Shown in pieces: positions 39,901-50,750 of a stretch of 64,000 bases of DNA. The DNA lies in the NCBI GenBank assembly GCA_008921705.1, contig VFFE01006856.1, positions 514,124 to 578,123 on the forward strand. The letters are read 5' to 3'. Position numbers and translations under genes: made by a program. The stretch is from Burhinus oedicnemus. Lineage: Eukaryota > Chordata > Aves > Charadriiformes > Burhinidae. The notes under the pieces were generated by a model that saw only the letters and a list, made by a program, of their open reading frames with translations, did not search any database and was not told the origin of the DNA. Positions within the stretch are counted from its first letter, which is position 1; every line of letters begins with the position of its first letter.

Positions 39901-42900
39901 AGAATTAACATGAATTATAACTGAAAATCAACTAATCATCCTAATGAGATAACATGCTCCAGTTCTTGAAGCTGCCCAAGACGATAACACAAGAAACCAA
40001 AGTCTTTCCACAAGTTAAGAGCAAAGTACCACTTTAGTTTTACCACTGATCAAGCCTTCCTACTGCAACTACAGACAAGCAAGTTTTACCTATGCTACCA
40101 TATGCCTAAAATCATTTGTGTTCATAGAAGTTTTTGTAGATCCAGGCCTTCAAACTAAAGGAGCGTAAGTTTGTGTCATAGAAACATATCATTCAAATGT
40201 GTGTGATATGAGAAGTTCCTGGGATTAATAATTTAGTATCCAATTTAGCTCTTCGTATAATGTCTTAAAAGCCTACACAGTGCAGCAGCAGAGCATCACA
40301 GGAAACTAACAAGAAGGAAAAAAAAAATTGTAGGAAAAAACAGGCATTAACAACAGCCCTGATTAAATGTTAGCCCAACAATGTAAAAGGATTATTTTGA
40401 ATCTCTTATACCCTTATGGTTTTGTTCCTGCAAATACTCTGGCTTTTGGAAAAGCCAAGCACATGCAAAAATATTGTCTAGAGCTAACAGACATCATTAT
40501 TAAAATCTGCCTATAACTTTTAAAAGTTAAGGTACAACATAATATAAATAAATCACACCTCAGTATCCTGATGATGTACTACCACCAAGTTATCCACAAC
40601 ATTCAGTGCAAACTTTCCAGTTCTGTTCAGCTTTAAAATATGTGTCTTCTTACAGGAGCCCTCTCTACAGAAAGAGAGATGAGAAGAACTGGTCAGTAAG
40701 CCTGTTGAAACTAGAAAAGCAGAGATGTCTCTTATGCGCATGTGAATTGCCACTAATTTTCTTCATTCTACTCTTACCTTGGTAAGTGATAGAGGACTAC
40801 TTCTGCTCCTGTACTATTGGAAGTCCTTGAGTGATGCCTCAAATAGAGAACATAAAGCTGCCCATATCTAACAAGACAACAGGATTAAAGCATTAGTTTC
40901 AAATAAGAGCTCTACCAGTCTGTTAGAGCCACATGTTTTATCCTAGAAGAACAGATGTGAGATTACCTAAGTCAAGTGATCAATTAAAAGCAAAAGACTA
41001 AAACAACACTCGATAAATGAAAATGCACAGCCTATACTCATGCAAGTTAGGCATCTAGCAACAACGCTACCAACACGTTACTTCAAAAATGAGGCATTCT
41101 CAAAATTCCTATACTAATCAAGAACAACTTCATGTAAGACTTCTCAGTTAGCTTTCCCTTCCTGCCTTGCCCCAAGGGAGGTGTTTAGATGCTTTGTTCA
41201 AGGCAGTAACTCAAGCACTTTAAAGCAGTAGCACTGCTGAAACAAGAGACAAGTGCAACCGTGTTAATGTTCTTGTCTTTTCTCAGCATCCCCAAACTTT
41301 TTGAAGAAAGGCTTGATTAGTTAGATACATACATTGTAGCCATAGCAATATCTCTTTCAGAAAGGCTGAGCTTGGAGGACTTGGGTGCTGCAGGTAACTC
41401 GATTTCAAATTTTGATAGTTTTGACATTGTTCCACTCTGTTAAACAGAAAAAAAACCCAAAGAAATCCATTGTTAAGACTTGAAACAGAAAGGTTGCAAG
41501 TAATCTTTAATCAAATGCTGCACCAATAACACCCCCGCGAGGTGAAGAATGGCGATAGCCAAAAAAAAAAAAAAAAAGGGTTTGACACTTTTTTTCCTAC
41601 TGTGATCATAAACACATACTTCTGGTATTATAATTTCAGCAATTTTATCATCTTGGTTTTATAACAGCAGCTGCAGCTAGCAAAACATTTCAATTTTAAT
41701 TAAGTCGAGACAAATTTGTATGCACAGCCCATTTACAATTGGTCTGGAGATCTCAAACAGTAGTTCTCTTAACTTCCTTTCTCTCTTCCAGCAAAACATA
41801 TGCTCCAACACTTAAATAATTGCTTACTGGGAAGGGGAAAATATCAGTACCTCCCACCAGTCACAGTCTCCTTTTGATCCTGCTAACTCCAGAATATGTC
41901 TTATGCTCAGAGCATATTCCTGCTCCTGCCCAAAGTTCCTCTCTCCTCTTCCTCTTTTCCTATAGAATTTATATTCAAGAAAGTTTTCAGAGTTTCCAAA
42001 GCTTCTAATGAAATTCACTACCCATTCTCATTAACTCATTCTTGAGTGTGAAGTGTGAACACTAAAGAAATATATCCTTTGCTAAAGATCTGTTTTCAAA
42101 GACTATTTTAGTACAGTACCTTTCTCAGGAAATCATTGAAGATGACCTTCTGAACACAAAATAAAAATTATTTAGCTTCAAGCTACAACTTGACACAAAA
42201 TGCTAAGGAGGGGGAAGCATGACATAAGTCCTTAAAAAGAAAGCCGTAAGAGGCTAGTAAGTTCCACCTAGCCACCTAAGAGAATGTCATTTCAGGATCC
42301 AGGACAGACCCTACCCAAGATCAAACCAGGAAACCCATTTGAATAAGCTTCTTTTTAATCTGTTCCCTTAGACTACCACAGAAATCTTCCTAATCCTTTG
42401 AAAGAAGCAAGATGGGCTCTGTAGTTCTTTTCCTCATTTTTTTAAGTCATCTTACTGCATGACTAACTTAAAACAGATTCTAGTTTTTACTACACTTTTT
42501 CCAAGCCAAAAAGAAAAATATTTTCCCAGTGACCTGAAGTGTTGTTCACACGGAAGAACACTAAGAGAAGTAAAGCCCTCTCATGCTTCGGACAATAGTT
42601 GTTTCTTAAGCGCTACCTTTTTTATTTCTTTTTCAAATTCATCCACTCACACCTGGAAGGCTGTAGTTACAATCACAAGTGAAAGGCCCTTAGTTTTTCT
42701 TTATTACTGCACTACAGAGTGCAAATGCCCATAGTAAAATTAAATAATACATACACTTATTTATATGAAAAAAAAATCTCTTGAAAGATATTTAAGTTGT
42801 CAAATATTGAGTCACTAATTTATTTATTTTTTTCCTTTCTCAAGTTCAACTGTCCAACATTAGCTGGACACACTTCTTTCCAGAGAGGACACAAGAAAGA

Positions 42901-45900
42901 CCAAATTACTTAATTTTAGGCCATCACCTAGGAGCTACCTTATAGATTTTTACTTTGTCCTTTGCCTATTGTCATATAAGGATGTGAACACATGCACCTC
43001 TTGGAAGAAATCCAGGAAAACCAATAGAATATGTGAGTGAAGAAGCAGCCTAAAAAACCAGAAGCACACAAAATTAAGAGTTTGGAACATATCCCTGTAC
43101 CTTGAAATAGAATGGCTGCAGGACATTGCCAAGGACAGTGGTCGACAGTAGAATAACAGAGCTCTCTGGACAATACATATACCAGTTGACATTAATACTC
43201 TGATTCTTCAGAAGTTTTAAACTTCGTTTCTCTGGTAACACCTGGAAACACAGTATATCAGCATTATCCATCAGGATTCCAACAGCATAAATGGTACTGC
43301 ACACTAGCTAGGAATGTTAAGTGAGAAACAGTTAAGTGTAAGCACTAGAATTAAAAAATCAAAAACCTGACAATTAGAGCTTAGGCCCCAATTTACTGTA
43401 GCTAAGGAAATGCACATTAAATCCTCCTCAAATTCTAATGAGATGAAAGATACTGACTTCCCGCTCATCCAGGTCTGGGTATAAGTTCTGTCCATAATGG
43501 AGACAACACCTAGCTTGACACAACTAGTGAAGTTTTATTAAAAAGTTATTACGATATCTTTGCTGCTTTCACTCCCCAGTTTCCTTAGTCTTTTAAGAAC
43601 TAAGACAGTAAATAAATTGATTCTCTTTATTTTAAGGGCTTAAATAACATCTCTTCAAAAACACACTTATTTTATTTAGTCCTTTTACCTGCAGGGTTGA
43701 CATTCATAATCCTTTTAGGTGCCAAATATATTTTTCTCCCTGAATCAGCACAAAATAACGCTGCTTTTTCAGTTACTTTCTTCAGTACTAGCTATTAGTA
43801 ACAATAATTATGTGAAACACTGTGTTTTAGCTCCAGGACTGGAACTATTGGGAAGTGCACAACTTTGGAGGAAGTTTATAATATCCCTCATCATGAATGT
43901 CAGAAAGGGCTATTTATTAATTAGATTTCTCCAAAAACAGATGCAAAGGTAATTACACATAACACAGAGGAACTCAGGCAAAGACATCAACATAGGAGGA
44001 AGCTGCCAATTTGCAGAAGGGTATCACTTAGTCAATTATTTGTTCTTTGCTGCATTTTAAGCATGTACACATCCTCCCCAATGCTGATGTGTTTTGCCTG
44101 AAGTGATATTTCACATTAGATTTAGATACTCATTTCCATACAAGCCAAGAGCATCTATTAATCTAGAGTTCTGAAGTATTAATTCAGTACTCCTTTATAC
44201 AGGGTCTTTGTTAGCGGTGCTAAATAACCTGTGTCCTGGTTTGAGGTTAGTGTTAAGTTCCCCCCACCCCAAAAAGTATTCCTCTCAAAGAAAAATAATG
44301 GTAGTCTGCAAATAAAACAGCAGAATTTCTTTTTTTAGCAGTGCTTTCTCAATCAGAGAGCTAGAAGAAAGGAATTCAAAGATACTGACACAAATTTACA
44401 TTTTCAAATCTCTAAATATGTCTGTCCTACAGGAGTTATTTGTATTACCTGATAGAATTCGATTCCTTGATCTGTGATGAAGACTATTTCTGTAGAACTT
44501 GTCCAGCAGAATCCTAGAATATTGGCATTCTTTGTCTTTTAACAAACAAGCAAACAAACACTCTTTTACTTGGGAAAAATCAACTATTCAGATAAGCTAA
44601 TATTACTAAATGAAGAACGTGAGACCAAAGGCAATTTAGTTATCCAGTCACTGGAGTTAATACTTTTGGCCAACTAGACACCCAGCACATACCAGCTACT
44701 TCTGTAAAGGCTTCCAAAACTATGTATGAACACAACTACTGTATGACCTGAATTTTTGGTAGAATTACAAGTTTATTACACAGCCAAATTTTCTTTTTTG
44801 CCCTAAATACAACCAAGTTCTTCTGGTTCAAATCATACTGCCAATTCAACCAATTCCTGACATGAAAAGCAGGTTCCTTCCGTTGACAGAAATTAAGAAC
44901 TAAGTGGCAATATTTGTCATGCCTTCACTCTGAACACTATCATAAACGGTTTGCTAGAATGGTTTATTCAAACACATAATCCTAAATAATGAAGCAGATA
45001 GTGATTCAGCTTTAAAGTCTACAGGAATAAAGGGATCCATGCAAATCAGATGTTTAAAAATTTACTTTAGCATTCTATTACCCCAAAATGTAATTTATCT
45101 TAGTTAAAAGTAGGAAAGTACCAAACAATGACAATGGTACTTGTTTCTGGTAAAATAATCATAGAAAAAGTAGAAGGGTTGTTTAAAAATACCAAACATA
45201 GTATGCAAACTAGTAACAGCTTACTATCACTGATCAGTGAAATTAGGGTTAAACATTAACATATCTGACATTAGTATAATTCCTGTCTACTGTTTCTGTA
45301 TCATCAGCACTTTGTCTCTTGTCCTTCCCAAACCTTGACATTTGTTGCCTCCACAGCATTTCAAGTCCTTTCGCAGAAGGAATTAAAGTGACTGGACCAG
45401 GAAGTTCTTGATGGTATTGTTAATACTTGTTCATTTACCTCAATTCAGATAGATAGTGATGACTACCTCTCATTTACTTCATGTTAGTGTTTTGGAAGGT
45501 ATCTCAATTAGTTCTCTTGTAGAGTAGAGGCCACCAGCATAACTAATGTTAGAGTTTCACTTAAGCATATAAGCTTGGGAGATTTAACTTACCTTACATT
45601 CCTGTGTATATTCTAGCTGAGGGCTATCTGGAATAAAATTCAAAAAATCCTGCAAAACGCCCAGGAAGTGTATTAGCAATTATGAAGCACAGACAAGATA
45701 CATACATAGATAGAAGAGAACAGATATTAGTTTATCAAATTATTTTGGATGAGATCTATAGAAGAAAAACTTGACTTACTATATTCCACTTCACCCCTGC
45801 CAGGGAATTCTTTATAGAAGTTGGCTCCCCCCCCACTTTTTCTTAAATGATGACACTAGCAAGACAACAATGTTGCCTGTTCAGCCTCTCAGGATGATAG

Positions 45901-46109
45901 AGGAATGTTCACTACAGCTGTTGTTAGCCACCAGACCTCTTGAACATTTGTCTCAGAGGCTTCTACTCTGGTACTGTAAGTAGAAGATTTCCAGTTCCCT
46001 ATCTGCAGGGTGTTGGTTTCTTACCACACTCTTCAAAGTTCTCTGCACAGCCAGTATCTTGTTCCCCAAGGAAAACTTGATGCACTTGACTTCTCCTTTG
46101 TCTTCCATC
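33878..46109 (-). CDS. RMC1: RMC1 / Mic1 (C18orf8), Mon1-Ccz1 complex subunit; 18 exons, N-terminus missing
   Basis: RMC1 is the third subunit of the metazoan Mon1-Ccz1 exchange factor that activates Rab7 on late endosomes and lysosomes; it supports autophagic flux and NPC1-dependent cholesterol export. Eighteen exons join in frame to 1795 nt, about 597 residues plus stop. The sequence follows the human protein (657 residues) closely from about residue 61 (MEDKGEVKCIKF) to the end (EQALMKPTTF). The N-terminal part is of beta-propeller type; the C-terminal third is the alpha-helical Mic1 domain (ALRFIRGIGGHDSISARKF). About 60 N-terminal codons, probably two exons, cannot be found. They most likely lie in or beside the gap at 51827-51846, next to a GC-rich promoter-like segment. 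The gene converges on NPC1 and is transcribed in the same direction as RIOK3. Confidence 0.93.
34695..34920 (-). CDS. RMC1: RMC1 exon, Mic1 domain
   Basis: 226 nt, predicted residues 557-631: RLSTANDEIVEVLLSKHQVL, ALRFIRGIGGHDSISARKF, FYTIFRFFEQRNQRLRG. The longest and best conserved exon of the gene. Start fixed by phase with the previous exon. Donor GTAAGC. Confidence 0.95.
35064..35132 (-). CDS. RMC1: RMC1 exon, Mic1 domain
   Basis: 69 nt, phase 0, predicted residues 534-556: ACLLLSLESIYPPAHQLSLD, then MLK. Donor GTAAGC. Confidence 0.94.
35219..35323 (-). CDS. RMC1: RMC1 exon, Mic1 domain
   Basis: 105 nt, phase 0, predicted residues 499-533: HYLYELVIKTLVQHNLFYML and HQFLQYHVLSDSKPL. Donor GTATGT. 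Confidence 0.95.
35483..35560 (-). CDS. RMC1: RMC1 exon, Mic1 domain
   Basis: 78 nt, phase 0, predicted residues 473-498: EAPHKFTIAVLMEYIRSLNQ, then FQIAVQ. Donor GTAAAG. Confidence 0.95.
35751..35870 (-). CDS. RMC1: RMC1 exon
   Basis: 120 nt, phase 0, predicted residues 433-472: SNPLLKRPVRTQAVIDQSD and MYTHVLSIFTEKK. Donor GTAAGT. Confidence 0.95.
36611..36717 (-). CDS. RMC1: RMC1 exon
   Basis: 107 nt, predicted residues 397-432: LSEPERGSLSVIATVFDKLN and HEYKKYLEAEQSYTM. The donor ATG|GTAAAC is a fair match; the reading frame stays open past it, so only the joined frame places the boundary. Confidence 0.93.
37065..37193 (-). CDS. RMC1: RMC1 exon
   Basis: 129 nt, predicted residues 354-396: YLWSLQVKLEPVVNLLLDKG and KLMDFLLQRKECKMVILSVC. 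Donor GTAAGT. Confidence 0.95.
37491..37544 (-). CDS. RMC1: RMC1 small exon (54 nt)
   Basis: 54 nt, predicted residues 336-353: SSSWIVFQPDIIISASE. A second AG inside (after FQ) could be mistaken for the acceptor, but only the upstream one keeps YSSSWIVFQ and the frame. Donor GTAAGT. Confidence 0.9.
37963..38007 (-). CDS. RMC1: RMC1 small exon (45 nt)
   Basis: 45 nt, predicted residues 321-335: PASVTSQSPVPCKL. Good T-rich acceptor (TTTTTCTACAG); weak donor GTATCC. Phases match both neighbours exactly. Confidence 0.9.
39103..39214 (-). CDS. RMC1: RMC1 exon
   Basis: 112 nt, predicted residues 284-320: TSVIFDIKLKGEFDGSTT and RSIQPYQIPVA. Donor GTAGAA. Confidence 0.93.
39313..39597 (-). mobile_element. 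CR1 LINE 3' fragment in RMC1 intron
   Basis: About 285 bp of CR1 3' end on the - strand. Read that way it encodes the CR1 C-terminal block ([26 protein letters not shown]) and ends in the typical tail with a terminal ATTCTAAC-type octamer (plus strand AGAATCATATAATGG). It has the same orientation as RMC1 and is 5'-truncated. Confidence 0.88.
40559..40664 (-). CDS. RMC1: RMC1 exon
   Basis: 106 nt, predicted residues 248-283: EGSCKKTHILKLNRTGKFAL and NVVDNLVVVHHQDTE. Donor GTGTGA, a weak match. Confidence 0.93.
40778..40867 (-). CDS. RMC1: RMC1 exon
   Basis: 90 nt, predicted residues 218-247: YGQLYVLYLRHHSRTSNSTG and AEVVLYHLP. Of two candidate acceptor AGs, the upstream one completes an Ile codon with the previous exon and is chosen. 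Donor GTAAGA. Confidence 0.92.
41333..41436 (-). CDS. RMC1: RMC1 exon
   Basis: 104 nt, predicted residues 184-217: SGTMSKLSKFEIELPAAPKS and LSLSERDIAMAT. Donor GTATGT. Confidence 0.93.
42120..42149 (-). other. Candidate 30-nt alternative microexon in RMC1
   Basis: On the - strand a T-rich acceptor (TTTTATTTTGTGTTCAG) is followed by ten open codons (KVIFNDFLRK) and AAG|GTACTG. It lies between two RMC1 exons that meet in phase 0, so its inclusion would keep the frame. The human protein as I remember it has no such insert, so this may be chance. Confidence 0.25.
43101..43241 (-). CDS. RMC1: RMC1 exon
   Basis: 141 nt, phase 0, predicted residues 137-183: VLPEKRSLKLLKNQSINVNW and CPESSVILLSTTVLGNVLQP. 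Donor AAG|GTACAG. Confidence 0.94.
44449..44535 (-). CDS. RMC1: RMC1 exon
   Basis: 87 nt, phase 0, predicted residues 108-136: TKNANILGFCWTSSTEIVFI, then TDQGIEFYQ. The acceptor AAAAG follows a TTTG-repeat tract rather than a classical CT-rich one. Donor GTAATA. Confidence 0.92.
45593..45649 (-). CDS. RMC1: RMC1 small exon (57 nt)
   Basis: 57 nt, phase 0, predicted residues 89-107: DFLNFIPDSPQLEYTQECK. Donor GTAAGT. Confidence 0.92.
46025..46109 (-). CDS. RMC1: RMC1 exon, most 5' one found
   Basis: 85 nt, completing predicted residue 60, then 61-88: MEDKGEVKCIKFSLGNKIL and AVQRTLKSV. The exon starts inside a codon, so at least one upstream coding exon must exist. The Met here matches an internal Met of the human protein and is not taken as the start. 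Donor GTAAGA. Confidence 0.92.
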
Positions 46110-47301
46110 CTATACAGAGAAAAAAAAAAGAAGTTATGGAAATAGTCTAAAAGTTTCCTACAGAACTCTGTAATATACCCTCAAAAAGAAAATGAGAGAA
46201 GAAAAAAAGTGTAAAGCAAACACTTTTTAATACAACTTATGAATGTTGCCTAACAAGTGGAGGATTCAAAATTCAGACTGGAAGATAATGGCAGTTCACT
46301 CTTCAGAAGTCCTGAACACATCTGTTACAGAAACATGGCTAAGGTCACACAAATTAGCACCTGAAGTTACTACAAATGCTCAGCTCTGTTGGCCTATGAT
46401 GTGGAATTGGAAGACCGTGGGACTATTCAAACCTGCGTTCTCAGTTCTGCCCCAGTGAGTCTAGAGTTCTGCGACACTCACCAACATCCTGCAATGAGCT
46501 CCTTTACTTCCAGCACTACTGCTAATTGACACAAGCCTACTCGCTTCCCCATTAAGACACATCCTCTAGAAGAATTTCTGATGTCAAAGGGAGAGTGAGG
46601 CTGTTTTCACACCATTTAAAAAAAAAAAAAATTAAAAGTGTATTCTTAACAAAGAAGCAACAGTACAATTGGCATGAATAAGGTAGTTCTAGTATGCATT
46701 ATTAACTCCAGACAAAGAGACAGCTAAAGAGTCAAGCAGGAAAATTGTGGAACCTCCTGAAGTTCACTGAGTATTTTCAGCTCCCTCAGGACTGGTGACA
46801 AGGGTGGTCAAATAAAAAAGTCAAATGAAAATAGTAACTTTCAGGACAGGCCCTATGCAATACCTGACAGATCACAGTAAACACACCTCGACTACAAATC
46901 GCTTCATCCGTATGTGGATTCAAGCAAACTTTGAGTAAAAGAATATTTCTTACATATGGACAGCAGAGTTCAAAGAGCCATCACTCTTAACAGAGGCATA
47001 TATAAAATAGTTCTCTAAAGACAAAGTTTCATTGAAAGCACTGTTCTTAGACTCAAAAAAAAAAATTTCCACAAGAAATGGAAGACATAAAAGAAGCCAA
47101 TTTAGATTAAAAAAGAAACAGAAGGAAAGAAACCTACACATAGGGAACACTGTGTTTGAATCACAGGCATGAAGTTCAGAAATTAGGGTTCTCCACACAT
47201 TTAAATTTACTTCATTTTGTTTAACTTGCTAAACTGCATCCTATGATAAATCACTGCTGCAGTAGGAATCACAAGTTTAAATCCCCACACTCTCTCACAT
47301 A
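46110..47301. other. Part of the RMC1 5' intron, no feature seen
   Basis: About 1.2 kb of AT-rich sequence with A-runs. I searched it on the - strand for the missing RMC1 N-terminal sequence and found nothing resembling it. Confidence 0.6.
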
Positions 47302-49705
47302 TAGAATCATAGAATCATTTAGGTTGGAAAAGACATTTAAGATCATCAAGTCCAACCATTAACCTAACACTGCCAAAACCACCACTAAACCATGTCCCTA
47401 AGCACCACGTCTACATTTCTTTTAAATGCCTCCAAGCATGGTGATTCCACCACTTCCCTGGGCAGCCTGTTCCAATGCTTGACAATCCTTTCGGTGAAGA
47501 AATTTTTCCTAATATCCAATCTAAACTTCCCCGGCGCAACTTGAGGCCATTTCCTCTTGTCCTATCATTTGCTACTTGGAAGAAGAGACCGACACCCACC
47601 TTGCTACAGCCTCCTTTCAGGTAGTTGTAGAGAGCGATAAGGTCTCTCCTGAGCCTCCTTTTCTCCAGACTAAACAACCACAGTTCCCTCAGCTGCTCCT
47701 CGTAAGACTTGTGCTCTAGACCCCTCACCAGCTTCACTGCCATTCTTTGGACACGCTCCAGCACCTCAATGTCTTCTTGTAGTGAGGGGCCCAAAACTGA
47801 ACACAGTATTCAAGGTGCAGCCTCACCAGTGCTGAGTACAGGAGGACAGACGATCACTTCCCTAGTCCTGCTGGCCACACTATTTCTGAAACAGGCCAGG
47901 ATGCTGTTGGCCACCTCGGCCACCTGGGCATACTGCTGGCTCATATTCAGCCGGCTGTTAACCAACACCCCCAGGTCCTTTTCCACCAGGCAGCTTTCCA
48001 GCCACTCTCGCCCAAGCCTGTAGCACTGCATGGGATTGTTGTGACCCAAGCGTAGGACCCGGCACTTGGCCTTGTTGAACCTCATACCATTGGCCTCGGC
48101 CCATTGATCCAGCCTGTCCAGATCCTTCTGTAGAGCCTTCCTACCCTCAAACAGATCAACACTCCTGCCCAACTTGGTGTCGTCTGCAAACTTTCTGAGA
48201 GTACACTCAGTCCCCTCATCCAGATCACTGATAAAGAACTGGCCCCAGTACTGAGCCCTGAGGAACACCACTTGTAACCAGCCGCCAACTGCATTTAACT
48301 CCATTCACCGCAACTCTTCGGACCCAGCCACCCAGCCAGTTTTTCACCCAGCAAAGAGTACACCCATCCAAGTCACGAGCAGCCAGTTTCTCCAGGAGAA
48401 TGCTGTGGGAAACCGTGTCAAAGACTTTACTAAAGTCCAGGTAGACAACATCCACAGCTTCTCCCTCATCCACTAAGTGGGTCACTGTGTCATAGAAGGA
48501 GATCAGGTTTGTCAAGCAGGACCTGCCTTTCATGAACCCATGCTGACTGGACCTGATCACCTGGTTGTCCTGTATGTGCCACATGATAGCACTCAAGATG
48601 ATCTGCTCCGTAACCTTCCCTGGCACCAAGGTCAGACTGACAGGCATGTAGTTCCCCAGTTAGCCAGGACTGCTGATAAATGATGGAAATAAAGTGGCTT
48701 GGTGAGCACTTCGCCAGCTCCCTCAGTAGCCTTGAGTGGATCCCATCCAGCCCCATAGACTTGTGTGTGTCTAAGTGGTATAGCAGGTTGCTAACCATTT
48801 CCGCCTGGGTTATGGGGGCTTCATTCTGCTCCCCGTCCCTGTCTTCCAGCTCAGGGGGCTGGGTAACCCAAGAACAACTGGCCTTAATATTAAAGTCTGA
48901 GGCAAAGAAGGCATTAAGTACCTCTGTCTTTTCCTCATCCTTGGTCACTGTGTTTCCCTCTGCATCCAACAAAGGATGGAGATTCTCCTTAGCCCTCCTT
49001 TTGTTGCTAATGTATTTATAGAAACATTTTTTATTGTCTTTTACCGCAGTAGCCAGATGAAGTTTTGGATCTTCTAATCTCCTCCCTGCATAACCTCACA
49101 GCACCCTTGTGGTCCTCACGAGTTGCCTGCCCCTTCTTCCAAAGGTCATAAGCTCTCCTCTTCTTTCCCAAGTTCCAGCCAAAGCTCTCTGTTCAGCCAG
49201 GCTGGTCTTCTTCCCCACTGGCTCATCTTTCAGCACATGGGGACAGCCTGCTCCTGCACCTTTAAGACTTCTTTCTTGAAAAATGTCCAGCCTTCCTGGA
49301 CTCCTTTGCCCTTCAGGACTGCCTCCCAAGGGACTCTGTCAACCAGTCTCCTAAACAGGCCAAAGTCTGCCCTCCAGAAGTCCAAGGTAGCAGTTCTGCT
49401 GACCCCCCTGCCCCTTACTTCTCCAATAATCGAAAACTCTATCATTTTATGATCATTATGCCCAAGACAGCCTCCAACCATCACATCACCCACAAGTCCT
49501 TCTCTGTTCACAAACAACAGGTCTAGCGGGGCACCTTCCCTAGTTGGCACCCTCACCAGCTGTGTCAGGAAGTTATCTTCCACACACTCCAGGAACTTCC
49601 TAGACTGTTTTGTCTCCACTGTACTGTATTTCCAGCAGACATCTGTTAAGTTGAAGTTCCCCATGAGAACAAGGGCTAGCAATTGTGAGACTTCTCCCAG
49701 CTGCT
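47302..49705 (-). mobile_element. CR1 LINE, long copy, - strand
   Basis: About 2.4 kb of CR1 on the - strand. From 49705 downward it encodes the end of an endonuclease domain (LVLMGNFNLTDVCW), a spacer, then reverse transcriptase with [24 protein letters not shown] and the catalytic FADDTK box, and the CR1 C-terminal block. It ends at 47302 in tandem ATGATTCTAT octamers, the CR1 3' signature. Frameshifts and stops break the frame, and the endonuclease GDFN motif reads GNFN. The 5' end is missing. It most likely lies within the RMC1 5' intron. Confidence 0.93.
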
Positions 49706-49711
49706 TATAGA

Positions 49712-49732
49712 ATATATATATACACACACACA
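49712..49732. repeat. (TA)n(CA)n microsatellite at the CR1 junction
   Basis: About 21 bp of TA repeats passing into CA repeats, exactly between the two CR1 elements of opposite orientation. Confidence 0.85.
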
Positions 49733-49734
49733 TT

Positions 49735-50750
49735 CCTAGAAGCTCTGCTGAAACACATGGAGGACAGGGAGGTGATTTGACACAGCCACCATGGCTTCAC
49801 CAAGGGCAAGTCCTGCCTGACAAACCTAGTGGCCTTCTATGATGGAGTGACTACGGCAGTGGACAAGGGAAGAGCTGTCCACTGTCATCTGTATGGACTT
49901 TGGTAAGGCCTTTGACACAGTCCCCCACAGCATCCTTCTCTCTATACTGGAGAGATACGGATTTGATGGGCGGACTGTTCAGTAGATGAGGAACTGGTTG
50001 GATGGTCACATCCAGAGGGTAGTCGTCGATGGCTCAGCGTCCAGATGGAGATCAGTGATGAGTGGTGTCCCTCAGGGGTCCATATTGGGATCAGTGCTGT
50101 TTAGTATCTTCATCAGTGTCACAGACAGTGGGATTGAGGGCACCCTCAGCAAGTTTGCAGATGATACCAAGCTGAGTGATACGGTTGATTCACTAGAGGG
50201 ACAGGATGCTATCCAGAGGGACCTGGACAAGCTTGAGAAGCGGGCCCATGTGAACCTCTTAAGGTTCAACAAGGCCAAGTGCAGGGTCCGGCACCTGGGT
50301 TGGGGCAATCCCTGGTATCAATATAGGCTGGGGGATGAAGGGATTGAGAGCAGCCCTGTGGAGAAGGACTTTGGGATACTGGGGGATGAAAAGCTGGGCA
50401 TAAGCCGACAGTGTGTGCTCGCAGCTCAGAAGGCCAACCACATCCTGGGCCGCATCTAAAGAAGCATGGCCAGCAGGTTGAGGGAGGTGGTTCTCCCCCT
50501 CTACTCTGCACTGGTGAGACCCCACCTGGAATACTGCTCTCAAGTCCCTGGCACAGGAAAGACATGGACCTGTTGGAGCAGGTCCAGAGGAGGGCCACAA
50601 AAAATGATCGGCAGGCTGGAACACCTCTTCTATGAGGACAGGCTGAGAGAGCTGGGGTTGTTCAGCCTAAAGAAGAGAAGGCTTCAGGGAGACCTTACTG
50701 CAGCCTTTCAGTACTTCAAAGGGGTTTATAAGAAAGACGGGGACAAACTT
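49735..50750 (+). mobile_element. CR1 LINE, + strand copy, 5' segment (interrupted element)
   Basis: CR1 in + orientation starting just before the reverse transcriptase core. Recognisable blocks: [15 protein letters not shown], the AFDTVPH region (frameshifted), [21 protein letters not shown], and a C-terminal stretch ending in DKL at 50750. The reading continues at 51528 (FNRACYDRTRGNG) after a younger CR1. Several frameshifts and stops make it inactive. It is head-to-head with the CR1 at 47302-49705. Confidence 0.9.

Noticed and set aside
41524..41578. Unusual short segment followed by a 16-A run, like a retroposed RNA
   Set aside because: The segment before the A-run matches no RNA I know, and no flanking duplication is clear.
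44230..44265. TGTCCTGGTTT motif resembling the start of some bird LTRs; a similar motif, inverted, near 56622-56635
   Set aside because: No LTR body, target-site duplication or internal region could be followed; about 12 bp of similarity is not enough.
46478..46532. A - strand segment bounded by TTAG and a good GTGAGT donor in the RMC1 5' intron
   Set aside because: The translations do not resemble the RMC1 N-terminus; a chance splice-like arrangement.
46861..46925. A - strand stretch reading DEAICSRGVFTVICQ before a GT, partly like the missing RMC1 N-terminal exon
   Set aside because: Only a few residues agree (DEA, VF), the rest is unrelated, and no acceptor with the right phase precedes it.
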